This document shows positions 16,184-25,340 of a stretch of DNA of 64,000 nucleotides, piece by piece. A program made the position numbers and the translations under genes. The stretch's first letter is position 1; every line of letters begins with the position of its first letter. The DNA comes from G963676655 sp963676655 (lineage in GTDB: Bacteria > Verrucomicrobiota > Lentisphaeria > Victivallales > Victivallaceae): positions 1,054,001-1,118,000 of the forward strand of contig CAXXKX010000002.1 of the NCBI GenBank assembly GCA_963676655.2. The letters run 5' to 3'. The notes under the pieces are model-generated. The model saw only the letters and a list, made by a program, of their open reading frames with translations, did not search any database and was not told the DNA's origin.

Positions 16184-19135
16184 ATGAGAAGATCAGGTGT
16201 TTTGAGTTTTCTGGTAATGACCTTATTAGTGTTTGGTTTTATTGTTTGCGGTGCGCAGGACAAGAAAAAAAAGAAACAGCGGGGACACCTGACGAAAAAA
16301 TACGCGGTTATGGTAAGTGCCGAAGTACAGGATACTCCGCCTCGGATCAAACTATACTGGGCCAAAGTCGATGACTGTTTATCATACGTACTGTATCGTC
16401 GCTTTTTCGGTGAGAAACACTGGAATCCCGCGCCGTTTGCCGTCCTCAAAGGTGACGCCACGGGTTTTACCGACACAAAGGTCAAAGTCGGGGAAATATA
16501 TGAATACCGGATTGACAAGATGGCTAAAGCTTATGTCGGACGCAGTTATATTTGTTCCGGGATCAAGGTGCCGTTCGTCAAGGACCGGGGTATTGTCCTT
16601 TTGCTGGTTGAGTCGGGGATTGCCGAACCTTTGACATTTGAATTGAAACGGTTGGCGCTGGATCTTAAGGGAGACGGCTGGACCGTTATTAGACGTCAGG
16701 TCAGTCGAGATGATAAAGTTGCCGATGTGAAAAAACTGATTGTCGATGAATACAAAAAGACCGGCGGCAAACTGAAAACGGTCTTCCTGTTTGGTCATAT
16801 TCCGGTGCCTTATTCCGGCAATATCAATCCTGACGGGCACAAGAATCATCGCGGGGCCTGGCCCTCCGACCTGTTCTACGCTGATGTTGACGGCGTATGG
16901 ACCGATACCGGAGAACATAAATTTTATCAGCGAGCCAATCAGGCCAATATTCCGAATGACGGCAAATACGATCAAAGTACCATTCCGCCGGATTCGCTGG
17001 AACTGGAGGTCGGGCGTGTTGATTTGGAAGGTATGCCGACTTTCAAGGTTGGTGAAGTTGAGCTGTTGCGCCGTTATTTGAACAAGGATCATTTTTTCCG
17101 GCATGGAATCATGCCGGTCAAGCAGGCAGGGCTTATCGATGACAATTTCGGCCCTTTCGGGGGAGAAGCTTTCGGTTCGAGCGGCTGGTCGAATTTTTCC
17201 GTCTTAATGGGGGCGGATAATTGTGTTTTGGGCGACTGGTTCACCGAGTTGCCGGTCAATGCCTGGCTGTGGGCTTACGGCTGCGGCGGCGGAAATAACA
17301 AAGGCGCGAGTGGAGTTGGAACAACTTATGACTTTTATGAGAAAGGTTCAAAAGCGGTTTTCACAATGTTGTTCGGCAGTTATTTCGGCGACTGGAACAT
17401 GCCGGATAATTTCTTGCGCGCGCCCCTCGCGGCGGAATCACACAGTTTGACTTGCGTCTGGGCCGGTCGGCCGCACTGGTATGTGCATCATATGGGTATG
17501 GGCAAAAATATCGGTTATTCCGCGCTTCGGACCCAGGGCAACAACAGTTACGGTGATTATCTTGAATGTGACAACGTCAGGGCCACCAAGTCCGGTAGAA
17601 GAGAAGATTTGGAATGGAATTACAATCCGGTTCATGTGGCCTTGATGGGGGACCCGACATTGCGGATGCATCCGCTGGTTCCGGTCCGTAAACTCTCATC
17701 AGAACTGCTTGCCGACGGCAAATTGAAATTGTCCTGGTCGGCCGCTTCCGTCAAGGATCCGCGTTATCTGGTATATCGTGCCGATTCGCTTGACGGGGAA
17801 TTTAAATTATTGACGGAGAAGCCGATTTCAGCGACTGAATATATCGATGCCTCGTGGTCCCGGAGCGAAGTAGTCTATATGGTGAAAGTCCTGGCGTTGC
17901 AGACCAGCGGCAGTGGAACTTATGAAAATACCAGCCAGGGAAAGTTTCTGGCGGTATCGGGGCAGGGTAAATCCGCGCCGTCGGCTGAGCTGAAAGTATC
18001 CGAAGCGGTCACGCTCGAAGACACGCCTGCAAATATTCCGGTGAAAATGCCGGATAAATACCATTGCATGGTGGTTGAAAAACCGGGACACGGCAGCGCG
18101 AAATATGATTCGGGTAAACGGTGTATTGTTTATAGTCCGGGTGAAAATTACAATGGAAACGATGAGTTTTCCATCATAGCCTTAAATGGTTTGAATGAAA
18201 CCGGGCCGGTAAAAGTTTTTGTCAAGATTACTCCGGTCGAGGATATTCCGGTCGCGAAAGATGAAGAGTTTCACCTGACCAATGGACAGGATGAAAAAAT
18301 CACGCTGCAAGGTTACGATCCGGATGGTAACAAGGTGACCTTCCGGATTGTCAAATCACCGAAGGTTGGGAAACTTACAGGTACTCCCCCGGAATTGACC
18401 TATTCTTGTAAAGAATTTCCTGTTGAACCCCAGGTTATCGAATTTGTTGTGAATAACGGTAAAGCGGACAGTAAGGTAGGGAAAGTATCTTTAGTTTCCC
18501 CATATAAGTGTCAGGTCGCCGCCGGGCCTAAGAAAATTGACGCCAAGCTCGATGACTGGAAGGATTTAAGGTTCAAGGTCACGAAGCCGTTGATGATCAA
18601 ACATCTTGGAGGAAAACCGTTGAGCGGCGTCAAAGACTGTTATTATGAATTCGATGTGTTGTGCGACAAAGATTATATCTATGTTGCGGTAAAAGTGACC
18701 GATGACGAGGTTATTTCAAAGAAAGGCATTGATCCCTGGAATCAGGACGGTATTGAATTCAGGATCGACGCCCGGGAGTCGAAAATTCGTTCACAGGGAA
18801 ATGGTAAAAAAGAATTGAAAGAGTTTCTGTTGTATGCGATCAGTCCGGCTAAGGATGTTTCCGAGCCCCGGATATATCAAAAGAGTATTGGAAAATTGCC
18901 GAAAGGATCAAAATATGCCTGCGTCAAAACTAAAGACGGATATATTGCCGAGTTTGCGGTGCCGATCGCTTATTTGAATGAAAAGAACAATGGAAAGTGG
19001 GACGGTTTCCGGATGAATATCAACGTGGATGATAAGGATTCCGACAGCACCCACCAGCTTTGGTGGAAACCTGATTGGCGTCGCCGCGAGAATATCAAAG
19101 GTTCCGGCTCATTCTATCGTCCGGATAATATTTGA
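16184..19135 (+). CDS. Large secreted protein with C25-like core, Ig/cadherin-like and CBM9-like domains
   Basis: 983 residues from the ATG at 16184 (GGAG about ten bases before; a TTG at 16178 is the alternative). Signal peptide at about 3-23 (LVMTLLVFGFIVCGAQ). Then an FN3-like domain (IKLYWAKVDDCLSYVLYRR), a large alpha/beta region (about 120-500) with VFLFGHIPVPYSG, WLWAYGCGGGNNKG and HVALMGDPTLRMHPL, the last like the end of the gingipain (C25) caspase-like fold. A second FN3 follows (LSWSAASVKDPRYLVYRADS), two cadherin/Ig-like domains (YSPGENYNGNDEFSIIALNG) and a C-terminal CBM9-like domain (KIDAKLDDWKDL, NQDGIEFRIDAR). Peptidase activity is not proven: the Cys/His pair is only suggested by GHIP and YGCGGG. 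Confidence 0.7.
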   Translation: MRRSGVLSFLVMTLLVFGFIVCGAQDKKKKKQRGHLTKKYAVMVSAEVQDTPPRIKLYWAKVDDCLSYVLYRRFFGEKHWNPAPFAVLKGDATGFTDTKVKVGEIYEYRIDKMAKAYVGRSYICSGIKVPFVKDRGIVLLLVESGIAEPLTFELKRLALDLKGDGWTVIRRQVSRDDKVADVKKLIVDEYKKTGGKLKTVFLFGHIPVPYSGNINPDGHKNHRGAWPSDLFYADVDGVWTDTGEHKFYQRANQANIPNDGKYDQSTIPPDSLELEVGRVDLEGMPTFKVGEVELLRRYLNKDHFFRHGIMPVKQAGLIDDNFGPFGGEAFGSSGWSNFSVLMGADNCVLGDWFTELPVNAWLWAYGCGGGNNKGASGVGTTYDFYEKGSKAVFTMLFGSYFGDWNMPDNFLRAPLAAESHSLTCVWAGRPHWYVHHMGMGKNIGYSALRTQGNNSYGDYLECDNVRATKSGRREDLEWNYNPVHVALMGDPTLRMHPLVPVRKLSSELLADGKLKLSWSAASVKDPRYLVYRADSLDGEFKLLTEKPISATEYIDASWSRSEVVYMVKVLALQTSGSGTYENTSQGKFLAVSGQGKSAPSAELKVSEAVTLEDTPANIPVKMPDKYHCMVVEKPGHGSAKYDSGKRCIVYSPGENYNGNDEFSIIALNGLNETGPVKVFVKITPVEDIPVAKDEEFHLTNGQDEKITLQGYDPDGNKVTFRIVKSPKVGKLTGTPPELTYSCKEFPVEPQVIEFVVNNGKADSKVGKVSLVSPYKCQVAAGPKKIDAKLDDWKDLRFKVTKPLMIKHLGGKPLSGVKDCYYEFDVLCDKDYIYVAVKVTDDEVISKKGIDPWNQDGIEFRIDARESKIRSQGNGKKELKEFLLYAISPAKDVSEPRIYQKSIGKLPKGSKYACVKTKDGYIAEFAVPIAYLNEKNNGKWDGFRMNINVDDKDSDSTHQLWWKPDWRRRENIKGSGSFYRPDNI

Positions 19136-19159
19136 TTTTGATCAATGCGGAGGGCTGCA

Positions 19160-19600
19160 ATGAAAATACGGAAAATAATTATAGATGATGTTCCGGCACT
19201 TTTCCCGCTGCGTGCGGCAACCAGGGAGAACGCGTTGTCGATAGAACAGCTCGATAGAATGGGGATTAACGGAGAATCGGTTGTTCGTATGCTGGAATCA
19301 ACCCATCGCGGCTGGCTTTGCGAGGCGGACGGGCGGATTGTCGGGTTCGCCATGGGCAACCGTGAAAACGGGGAGATGTGGGTTATCGCGGTTCTGCCGG
19401 AATACGAGGGGCAGGGGATCGGCGTTCAACTTCTGACCGCGGTTGAAGAGTGGTTATGGACTGAAGGTTGGAATGAAATATGGCTGACTACGGATGTAGA
19501 TACGACGCTCCGGGCATATGGTTTTTACCTGAAACATGGTTGGGCGGATACTGAGGTTAAAGACGGAATGAGATATATGAAGAAAATTAAACGGAGATAA
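19160..19600 (+). CDS. GNAT-family N-acetyltransferase
   Basis: 146 residues from the ATG at 19160, which has a strong CGGAGGG upstream (an in-frame ATG at 19145 lacks this). The acetyl-CoA-binding motif A is clear, WVIAVLPEYEGQGIGVQLL (Q-G-I-G), and motif B follows in YGFYLKHGW. Acceptor unknown. It ends four bases before the ypeA gene, so the two acetyltransferases are co-transcribed, and it begins only 24 bases after the large secreted protein. Single-domain enzyme of normal length. Confidence 0.85.
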   Translation: MKIRKIIIDDVPALFPLRAATRENALSIEQLDRMGINGESVVRMLESTHRGWLCEADGRIVGFAMGNRENGEMWVIAVLPEYEGQGIGVQLLTAVEEWLWTEGWNEIWLTTDVDTTLRAYGFYLKHGWADTEVKDGMRYMKKIKRR

Positions 19601-19604
19601 TAGA

Positions 19605-20021
19605 ATGTTGATTCGCCCATATCAGATGCGCGATAAAGAGGCGGTAATCAAACTTTGGTCTGATTGCGGCTTAATCGTGCCGCAGAATAATCCTGAGAAA
19701 GACATTGCAAGAAAGCAGAAAGTCAATCCGGAGCTGTTTCTGGTCGGGGAAATAGACGGTCGGATAGTAGCTTCATGCATGGCCGGTTATGAGGGACATC
19801 GTGGCGCGATAAATTATCTGGCGGTGACTCCGGATTGTCAGCGCATGGGATACGGACGCGATATTATGGAAAAGGCCGAAAAACTTTTGAAGGCTTTGGG
19901 TTGCGCGAAAATCAATTTGAATGTCAGAACCTCCAATCGTAAGGTTATTGAATTTTATAACAGCATTGGTTTTCATACAGATGATGTGATTTGCATGGGA
20001 AAGCGCCTCAAGAAAGACTAA
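19605..20021 (+). CDS. ypeA: YpeA-type GNAT acetyltransferase
   Basis: 138 residues, close along its whole length to Escherichia coli YpeA: LIRPYQMRDKEAVIKLWSDC, NNPEKDIARKQKVNPELFLV, GYEGHRGAINYLAVTPDCQR, LNVRTSNRKVIEFYNSIGF, MGKRLKKD. The physiological substrate of YpeA is not firmly established; the fold transfers acetyl from acetyl-CoA. An AGATAATAG leader precedes the ATG at 19605. Second of two adjacent acetyltransferase genes; converges with the DUF3795 gene 11 bases away, with no room for a separate terminator. Confidence 0.85.
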   Translation: MLIRPYQMRDKEAVIKLWSDCGLIVPQNNPEKDIARKQKVNPELFLVGEIDGRIVASCMAGYEGHRGAINYLAVTPDCQRMGYGRDIMEKAEKLLKALGCAKINLNVRTSNRKVIEFYNSIGFHTDDVICMGKRLKKD

Positions 20022-20032
20022 TGGGACGACAA

Positions 20033-20299
20033 TTAATGAGATCTGTCTTCAGCCAGTTTTCGGAGAGTTTCAATTGCCGCAGTATGATGAGCGTACTTAT
20101 CTGACTCGAACTCTATGACATAAGGGCAGGGGAAATCCTGACATTCAGAGCAGTTGGCTAATTTTTTGTTAAAAACACAGCAATGCAGGATTTTACAATC
20201 CGGACTCCATATGCGATTGGTATTCGCATGGCAACCATCACACTTCACTGGTTTCAGAGAACATTTATCACAATCCAGGCCGCATGCCGCCAGTTTCAT
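20033..20299 (-). CDS. DUF3795 cysteine-rich protein
   Basis: 88 residues. Cys spacing CGLDCDKCSLKPVKCDGC near the start and CVFNKKLANCSECQDFPCPY in the middle is that of DUF3795, a small, presumably metal-binding family of unknown role. The C-terminus is helical. It lies 13 bases downstream of the last glycosyltransferase of the polysaccharide cluster and may be read through from it. Ribosome-binding AAAGGATATC before the ATG at 20299. Nothing links it functionally to glycan synthesis. Confidence 0.8.
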   Translation of the reverse strand: MKLAACGLDCDKCSLKPVKCDGCHANTNRIWSPDCKILHCCVFNKKLANCSECQDFPCPYVIEFESDKYAHHTAAIETLRKLAEDRSH

Positions 20300-20312
20300 T
20301 ATGATATCCTTT

Positions 20313-21347
20313 TTAACTCAGTGTTTCTTTTAGGAAATCGCAATAGGGGCCGGACCAGTGCCGGATGGAGTATTGATGAGAAGATTGTCGGGCGCCGCCG
20401 GCCAGTCTTGTATAGAGCTCAGAATTTATTTTCAGGGATACGGCCGCGCCTTCCCATTCTTCAGGCGAATCTGCGAGAATCCCGTTAATATTTTCCTCCA
20501 CAACTTTGGTGTTGGCTCCGACCGGACTGGCGATCACCGGGATGCCGGCCGCGAAATACTGGAGAATCTTGAACGCTGATTTCCCACGGGCAAACGGATC
20601 GTCGGTCAGCGGCATGATGCCGACGTGTGACCTGATCAGCAGTTCTGATTCGATCTTTTCGCTCCAATCGACGAATTGCATATTAAGGCCGGGAATCGCC
20701 TGTTGTTCCAGATCCTTGCGGGCGATTATCAGCAGGCGGCCGCCAGTCGCGTTCAGCATCATCCGCAGCGATTCGGCATGCTTGAGCATAAACTGGTAGG
20801 TGACCGGGGTTCCTATCCAGACAAAGGTGAACTCTTCGAATTTATCGTATTTATCCTGGTATTTGTTCAGGTTTACCGCCGTTGGAATTTTGATCAGCCG
20901 GTCATTGAGTTTTGCGACTTTTTCCAGCAGAAAATCGTTGGCGACAATGATGCCGTCGGCGTTTTCGCACAGCATGTCGAATTTGTCTTTCAACAGGTTT
21001 CGCCCGGCATATTTATCCCAGACGTTATCATCGAAATTCAGGACATAGCGTTTTTTGCGAAGAAAGAGTTCGTCGAAGAAATATGGCAAATAAGGAAAAA
21101 GTTCGTATTCCAGCAACAGGCATTGACCTGAAAAGGCCGCCTGAAAAAAACGTTTCAAATAAGCGACGGGAATTTTCAGGTTGAAGCGTGGTTTTCCGCT
21201 GTAGAGCCCTTTGATATAAGAATTGCCCAGCATCGGATGAATACGTGTTTCAATTCCGGCTGAGTTGAAATGCTCAAGGTAATCGTAATAGCGACACCTG
21301 CTCGACGGGCCCAACGGACCGTAGCGGGTCAGAATATCGAGTTTCAT
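20313..21347 (-). CDS. GT4-type glycosyltransferase
   Basis: 344 residues, soluble GT-B fold. N-terminal Rossmann half starts MKLDILTRYGPLGPSSRCRY. The C-terminal half has the nucleotide-sugar site FKILQYFAAGIPVIASPVGA followed by the conserved Glu in KVVEENINGILADSPEEW. Probably a retaining transferase adding a sugar to the growing repeat unit at the cytoplasmic face. Last biosynthetic gene of the cluster; its ATG overlaps the stop of the GT2 gene upstream (21344-21347). Donor and acceptor unknown. Confidence 0.82.
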   Translation of the reverse strand: MKLDILTRYGPLGPSSRCRYYDYLEHFNSAGIETRIHPMLGNSYIKGLYSGKPRFNLKIPVAYLKRFFQAAFSGQCLLLEYELFPYLPYFFDELFLRKKRYVLNFDDNVWDKYAGRNLLKDKFDMLCENADGIIVANDFLLEKVAKLNDRLIKIPTAVNLNKYQDKYDKFEEFTFVWIGTPVTYQFMLKHAESLRMMLNATGGRLLIIARKDLEQQAIPGLNMQFVDWSEKIESELLIRSHVGIMPLTDDPFARGKSAFKILQYFAAGIPVIASPVGANTKVVEENINGILADSPEEWEGAAVSLKINSELYTRLAGGARQSSHQYSIRHWSGPYCDFLKETLS

Positions 21348-22096
21348 GCTTTGCGGCTCCTCATGATTCTCGGCAGGTTTTTAATGACTTTTAAGACGAA
21401 CGCGGTTCCGGCGACCAGAAAAGACTGGCCGTATTTCAGTTTAACTTTCAGTTCCTCTTTCAAGCATGGCAGAATATTGCGGTCGGCCAGGCCGCCTTCG
21501 CGGAAAAACGCGATCAGTTTGGCTTCATACAGCGGCTTGATGTTGTTGACGTTGATTGCCCGGTACATGAAGTCGTAATCGGCCAGCAGTTTGAAACTGG
21601 TGTCATAACAACCGATGTTTAGGTAGACGCAGCGCGGACAGAACATCGAAGGGTGCGGCGCGAACGCGCCCATATTCCGGTTATCAGGACGGAAGCCGGC
21701 CACACGACCCTGAATCTCATACATTACGTCGCCCCAGAAAATATATTCTTTCAGCTTATGTTCGAGAAAAGCGCGGACCACCCGTTTGAACGTTTTGGGG
21801 TAATAATAATCGTCGGAATTGATAATTCCGATGATATCACCGCAAGCCTGGTGTATGCCTTTATTCATGGCGTCGTAAAGTCCGTCGTCCGGTTCACTGA
21901 CGAAATATGCCAGGTCATCGGCGTATTTTTCAATAATGTCCACGGTACCGTCGGTGCTGCCGCCGTCGATGATGATATATTCGTAATTTTCATAGTCCTG
22001 TTCCAGGACGCTGTTTATTGTCTGCTCAATCGTCTCGACGCTGTTATAGCTGACGGTGATGATTGATAGTTTCAGGGGGGATTCATTGGCCTTCAT
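21344..22096 (-). CDS. GT2 glycosyltransferase
   Basis: 250 residues, GT-A fold of family 2: LSIITVSYNSVETIEQTINS at 10-29, the DGGSTDGT nucleotide loop near 49-56, and a DD pair in IGIINSDDYYYP at about 90-100 as the metal-binding DXD equivalent. The C-terminus (FREGGLADRNILPCLKEELK) is typical of WcaA/RfbF-like short GT2 enzymes. Overlaps both neighbours by four bases. Expected to add a single sugar to the lipid-linked repeat unit. Confidence 0.87.
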   Translation of the reverse strand: MKANESPLKLSIITVSYNSVETIEQTINSVLEQDYENYEYIIIDGGSTDGTVDIIEKYADDLAYFVSEPDDGLYDAMNKGIHQACGDIIGIINSDDYYYPKTFKRVVRAFLEHKLKEYIFWGDVMYEIQGRVAGFRPDNRNMGAFAPHPSMFCPRCVYLNIGCYDTSFKLLADYDFMYRAINVNNIKPLYEAKLIAFFREGGLADRNILPCLKEELKVKLKYGQSFLVAGTAFVLKVIKNLPRIMRSRKA

Positions 22097-23928
22097 AATC
22101 TAACTGCTCCGCGCAAATCACTAATAATTTCAAAACAAAAAGTCCAGACTGCGTACAGCAACGCTATAACGCAGCCGGCAAATAAGAGGTAAGGTGAACC
22201 GGCAAAGATCAGGACGCCGTAAATCAGGATAAAGGTTAGAGCCGGGCGCTGCCGCCGCAGGTTGTAAAGCAGATAAAGCCAGAGAACAGGACCCGCCAGC
22301 AAGCGCAGGGAATATAGTCGCGACATATTACTATTATTGGTTTCAGCCAATACTTCCGGCAGGTCGCCAAGATGGAACTTGAACGGTAATATCGGGAGAG
22401 CCAGGATCACAACGGCGAAAAGCAGCAGGAGTTTTTGTTGTCTTACAAGTCCGCGTTTAATTCCGGGACAGGCAATGGCGACGCAGAGGCCGCTGAAAAC
22501 CGGAAGCAGGAACCGGATCGGTTGTCCGATGATGCAGTAGCCGCAGAAAAAGATGGTCAGCGGCATGGTCCAGAAAATCAAGGCGGTGCGCAAATTACGG
22601 TTCCTCATAGCCGCAAGTGATGCCATCGCAGCGGCGAAAAAGAAATAATGGATACGGAAATAATAATTAATTCCGGTACTGAGATTCTTGAATTCGAAGC
22701 CCTTGTAAACTTCCGCATTATGCAGCAGGTATGGGAAAGTCAGAATGGAGCCGAAGTTCAGTTGGTTGGCGATCAATTGCAGTGAGAATACCGCCATGAA
22801 TGCCGCCAGGGAAATTGCCGCGGCTTTCAAAAGGTATTTCCGGTCGGCAAAGAGGGTTTGACCTTGCCGCCAGAACAGCCATGCGATCAGCGGCGCGAAG
22901 AAGACGTTATTGATCCGGGTGATACAGGAAAAGCCGTAAACAACTGAAACAATGGCAAACATCCTGAAGCGCGGTTTCATATACAATGCCAGCGTTACCG
23001 CTCCGAACAGCATAAACATTGAAAGGTTACCGCTCATGGAATTGAAGCCGGTGCGGATAAAGAGATAGCAGGATGAAATATATTCTCCGATAACTTCCCC
23101 GAACAGCGAAAATACCGATTGGCATATCTCCGCTTCAACCGGGAAATAAGCTACATTAAGTAACATCCACAATACAGCCGCACAAAAAGCACCGTGGATC
23201 GATGCGGTCAGTTTGCGGGCGATAAAAAAGACCATTACGATACTGGCGGGCATCAGGACGCAGCCGAAGAAAATGCATACAGGCAGAACAATATCAAACA
23301 TGTCTGATGCCCGGAAAACGGTGATGAACGGAATATAAACCAGCGGCATGCCGACAGTCATTTCCCATTGCGGCGAGAAGTTCCAGTTCATGATCCCTTT
23401 CGCAACTTTGAAAAATGCAAATTCATCCAGCGGGTAGCGCAGTTGTCCCCGCGTCAGGTAAAGAACCTGAAACAGAATGGCAAAATGCAGAATAACCAGC
23501 AGGCCCGGAAGAATGAAACGGCTGTACTTCCGCTTGATCCGCTTTTTTTTGAGTCCGGTGAAATAATAATATAAAAGCAATCCGAAAATAACGGCACAAC
23601 CGACTGATAAGTACATGAACGCCGGATTGCGATGATATAATATCTTATATTTGCCGTCGTCTTCAAACAAAAACACGTCAGGCGCGACCCAGAAGCTTTT
23701 TCCTTCACTTTCAAACCGGAAAAATTTAAGGTTGCGGAACAGCGACATTCTGACTTGTCGGGTATCCACCGCTTCGACATACTGGATTCGGGTCGGCTCT
23801 TGGAAAACGGAAACCGGTTGCGACTTGATATCCGGTTTCAGGAAAACCGGCGTATCCGCTTCCAGTACCAGTTCTCCGGCCGTTAAGCGGAAAGACAGAA
23901 GCAGCAGCAGGAACAGCAATTTCTTCAT
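22093..23928 (-). CDS. Multi-pass membrane protein with N-terminal SH3-like extracytoplasmic domain, GT-C-like
   Basis: 611 residues. A signal peptide (LLFLLLLLSFRLTAG) is followed by about 75 residues of beta-rich SH3-like sequence (LEADTPVFLKPDIKSQPVSV, KFFRFESEGKSFWVAPDVFL), then about 12 membrane helices. The loop QLRYPLDEFAFFKVAKGIMN after the second helix resembles the acidic first loop of GT-C transferases (GT39/ArnT type). It could equally be the polymerase (Wzy-like) that the cluster otherwise lacks. Sits between GT2 and GT8-like genes with an ATGA overlap at the 22093 end. Confidence 0.6.
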   Translation of the reverse strand: MKKLLFLLLLLSFRLTAGELVLEADTPVFLKPDIKSQPVSVFQEPTRIQYVEAVDTRQVRMSLFRNLKFFRFESEGKSFWVAPDVFLFEDDGKYKILYHRNPAFMYLSVGCAVIFGLLLYYYFTGLKKKRIKRKYSRFILPGLLVILHFAILFQVLYLTRGQLRYPLDEFAFFKVAKGIMNWNFSPQWEMTVGMPLVYIPFITVFRASDMFDIVLPVCIFFGCVLMPASIVMVFFIARKLTASIHGAFCAAVLWMLLNVAYFPVEAEICQSVFSLFGEVIGEYISSCYLFIRTGFNSMSGNLSMFMLFGAVTLALYMKPRFRMFAIVSVVYGFSCITRINNVFFAPLIAWLFWRQGQTLFADRKYLLKAAAISLAAFMAVFSLQLIANQLNFGSILTFPYLLHNAEVYKGFEFKNLSTGINYYFRIHYFFFAAAMASLAAMRNRNLRTALIFWTMPLTIFFCGYCIIGQPIRFLLPVFSGLCVAIACPGIKRGLVRQQKLLLLFAVVILALPILPFKFHLGDLPEVLAETNNSNMSRLYSLRLLAGPVLWLYLLYNLRRQRPALTFILIYGVLIFAGSPYLLFAGCVIALLYAVWTFCFEIISDLRGAVRL

Positions 23929-24902
23929 TATATTTTCACCCGCATCAGGTTATGGTGTTTTAACGCTGAAAGATAGCCGCGCAGCCGGGAGAATCCGGCT
24001 CGCTGAAGTTTGCTGCGCAGGGAAAGGCCTTGCGCTGCGGGAATATTTCGCAGCCCGGCTTCCGCGTCAAGCAGTCGCCGGTAATAGTCCGCGTAAAAGA
24101 ATTCGCGCAACTTCTTATTCATAATATGCCCGTAACTGCCGAGGTTGTGACTGATAAAATGACCGCCCAGAACCCGGAATCCCTGAAAATGATAAAAAAT
24201 CAGTTCCTGACCGTCCACGGTCATTTTGCCGTTTTCAAGTTTCAGGTCATACATGCTCCAGTTCCAGGGGGCGAGCCCGGCGCCGCGATGTTTCAGAATA
24301 TGGACGCCGTCAAACCTGTCCGGCCACTGTTCCAGGTATTTCTGGTCGGCGAATTTGCCGTCTTCGAGCCGGTCATAGCACCACGCGATACAGGATTTCC
24401 GCCACCAGTGCAGGCATGTCGCGGTGTTGTCGTCACGCCGGTAAGGCTGGAATTGCAGATTGTAGATGCCGAATTTTTCTCGATATTTAAGTTCCGGCGG
24501 GAAGCGGTGTCCGATCAGTAATAACGACGCGTCGCCCATTTCATCGAAAACCGGAGCCGGGTCAGCATAGAAAAGCAGGTCGGAATCAAGATAGGTCAAC
24601 ATATCGATATCGGAATAGCGGTCGAACAGGAAAAGCGGCAGGACCGGGCTCATGGTAAAATAATATTCGACGATGTTTCGAGTGGATTTTGTGGCCGCAA
24701 ACTCGGGGTCGAAGGCTTCCACATCTGAAAGTTTGAACGGCTTTAAATCAGGTTTGTCAAGTTCGTTCAAAATTTCATAGACCCGGTCGTCAAGACAGCA
24801 GACATGCAGATTGAATTCGCCGCAGTTGCGCCGCAGCGAATCATAGAGCGTCAGTCCGAGAAAGACGTAATTTGAGTCGAAATATGTGCAGAAATGATAC
24901 AT
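23928..24902 (-). CDS. GT8-like glycosyltransferase
   Basis: 324 residues, soluble GT-A fold. MYHFCTYFDSNYVFLGLTLY at the start is the nucleotide-binding strand/helix; LTYLDSDLLFYADP carries the DXD metal motif at about 109-111; LKHRGAGLAPWNWSMYDLKL and LIFYHFQGFRVLGG supply the late His motif of the fold. This layout matches the nucleotide-diphospho-sugar transferases found near GT8 in polysaccharide clusters. Its stop shares the first base of the next gene's ATG (23928). Sugar specificity unknown. Confidence 0.78.
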   Translation of the reverse strand: MYHFCTYFDSNYVFLGLTLYDSLRRNCGEFNLHVCCLDDRVYEILNELDKPDLKPFKLSDVEAFDPEFAATKSTRNIVEYYFTMSPVLPLFLFDRYSDIDMLTYLDSDLLFYADPAPVFDEMGDASLLLIGHRFPPELKYREKFGIYNLQFQPYRRDDNTATCLHWWRKSCIAWCYDRLEDGKFADQKYLEQWPDRFDGVHILKHRGAGLAPWNWSMYDLKLENGKMTVDGQELIFYHFQGFRVLGGHFISHNLGSYGHIMNKKLREFFYADYYRRLLDAEAGLRNIPAAQGLSLRSKLQRAGFSRLRGYLSALKHHNLMRVKI

Positions 24903-24904
24903 TT

Positions 24905-25339
24905 TCAGCTTTGAACCATTGCCTTGAATTGATCATAATCACGAATATAATCTTCTTCATAATAATAATCGCTGGCGGCGATCAGCAGGACACAGCCGCT
25001 GGAAAAACTATGCATTGTGTGCCACAGACCCGGACCGAGGATGACCCCCATGTTGTCCCGCCACATCGGGACATCCTGTTGTTTTTCACCGTCATCCAGC
25101 GACAGGACAAAACTGCCGCTGATACAGAAAATGACCTGTTGCAGAGTTTTATGGGCATGTTTGCCGCGGACGCTGTAATTATTTTCCAGGTGGGTAATGT
25201 AATAGACGCGCTTGATGTCAAACGGCAGATCCTGCATACCGTTCATGATGCATAGCACGCCGTCGCGTTCGTCGACTACTCGCTGCAGTTCCACATAACC
25301 GCTGTTTTTTACATAAATCTGAGTTAACCGGTTTTCCAT
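24905..25339 (-). CDS. FdtA/WxcM-like sugar 3,4-ketoisomerase-type cupin
   Basis: 144 residues from the ATG at 25339, which has AAAGGAC upstream; longer in-frame starts would run into the preceding gene. Single cupin domain: FDIKRVYYITHLENNYSVRG, RGKHAHKTLQQVIFCISGSF, WHTMHSFSSGCVLLIAASDY, YYEEDYIRDYDQF. The RGxHAHK motif and YxExDYIRDY tail are hallmarks of FdtA/WxcM C-terminal proteins, which isomerise dTDP-4-keto-6-deoxyglucose to the 3-keto sugar. No 3-aminotransferase follows in this cluster, so the substrate may differ. Confidence 0.82.
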   Translation of the reverse strand: MENRLTQIYVKNSGYVELQRVVDERDGVLCIMNGMQDLPFDIKRVYYITHLENNYSVRGKHAHKTLQQVIFCISGSFVLSLDDGEKQQDVPMWRDNMGVILGPGLWHTMHSFSSGCVLLIAASDYYYEEDYIRDYDQFKAMVQS

Positions 25340-25340
25340 A

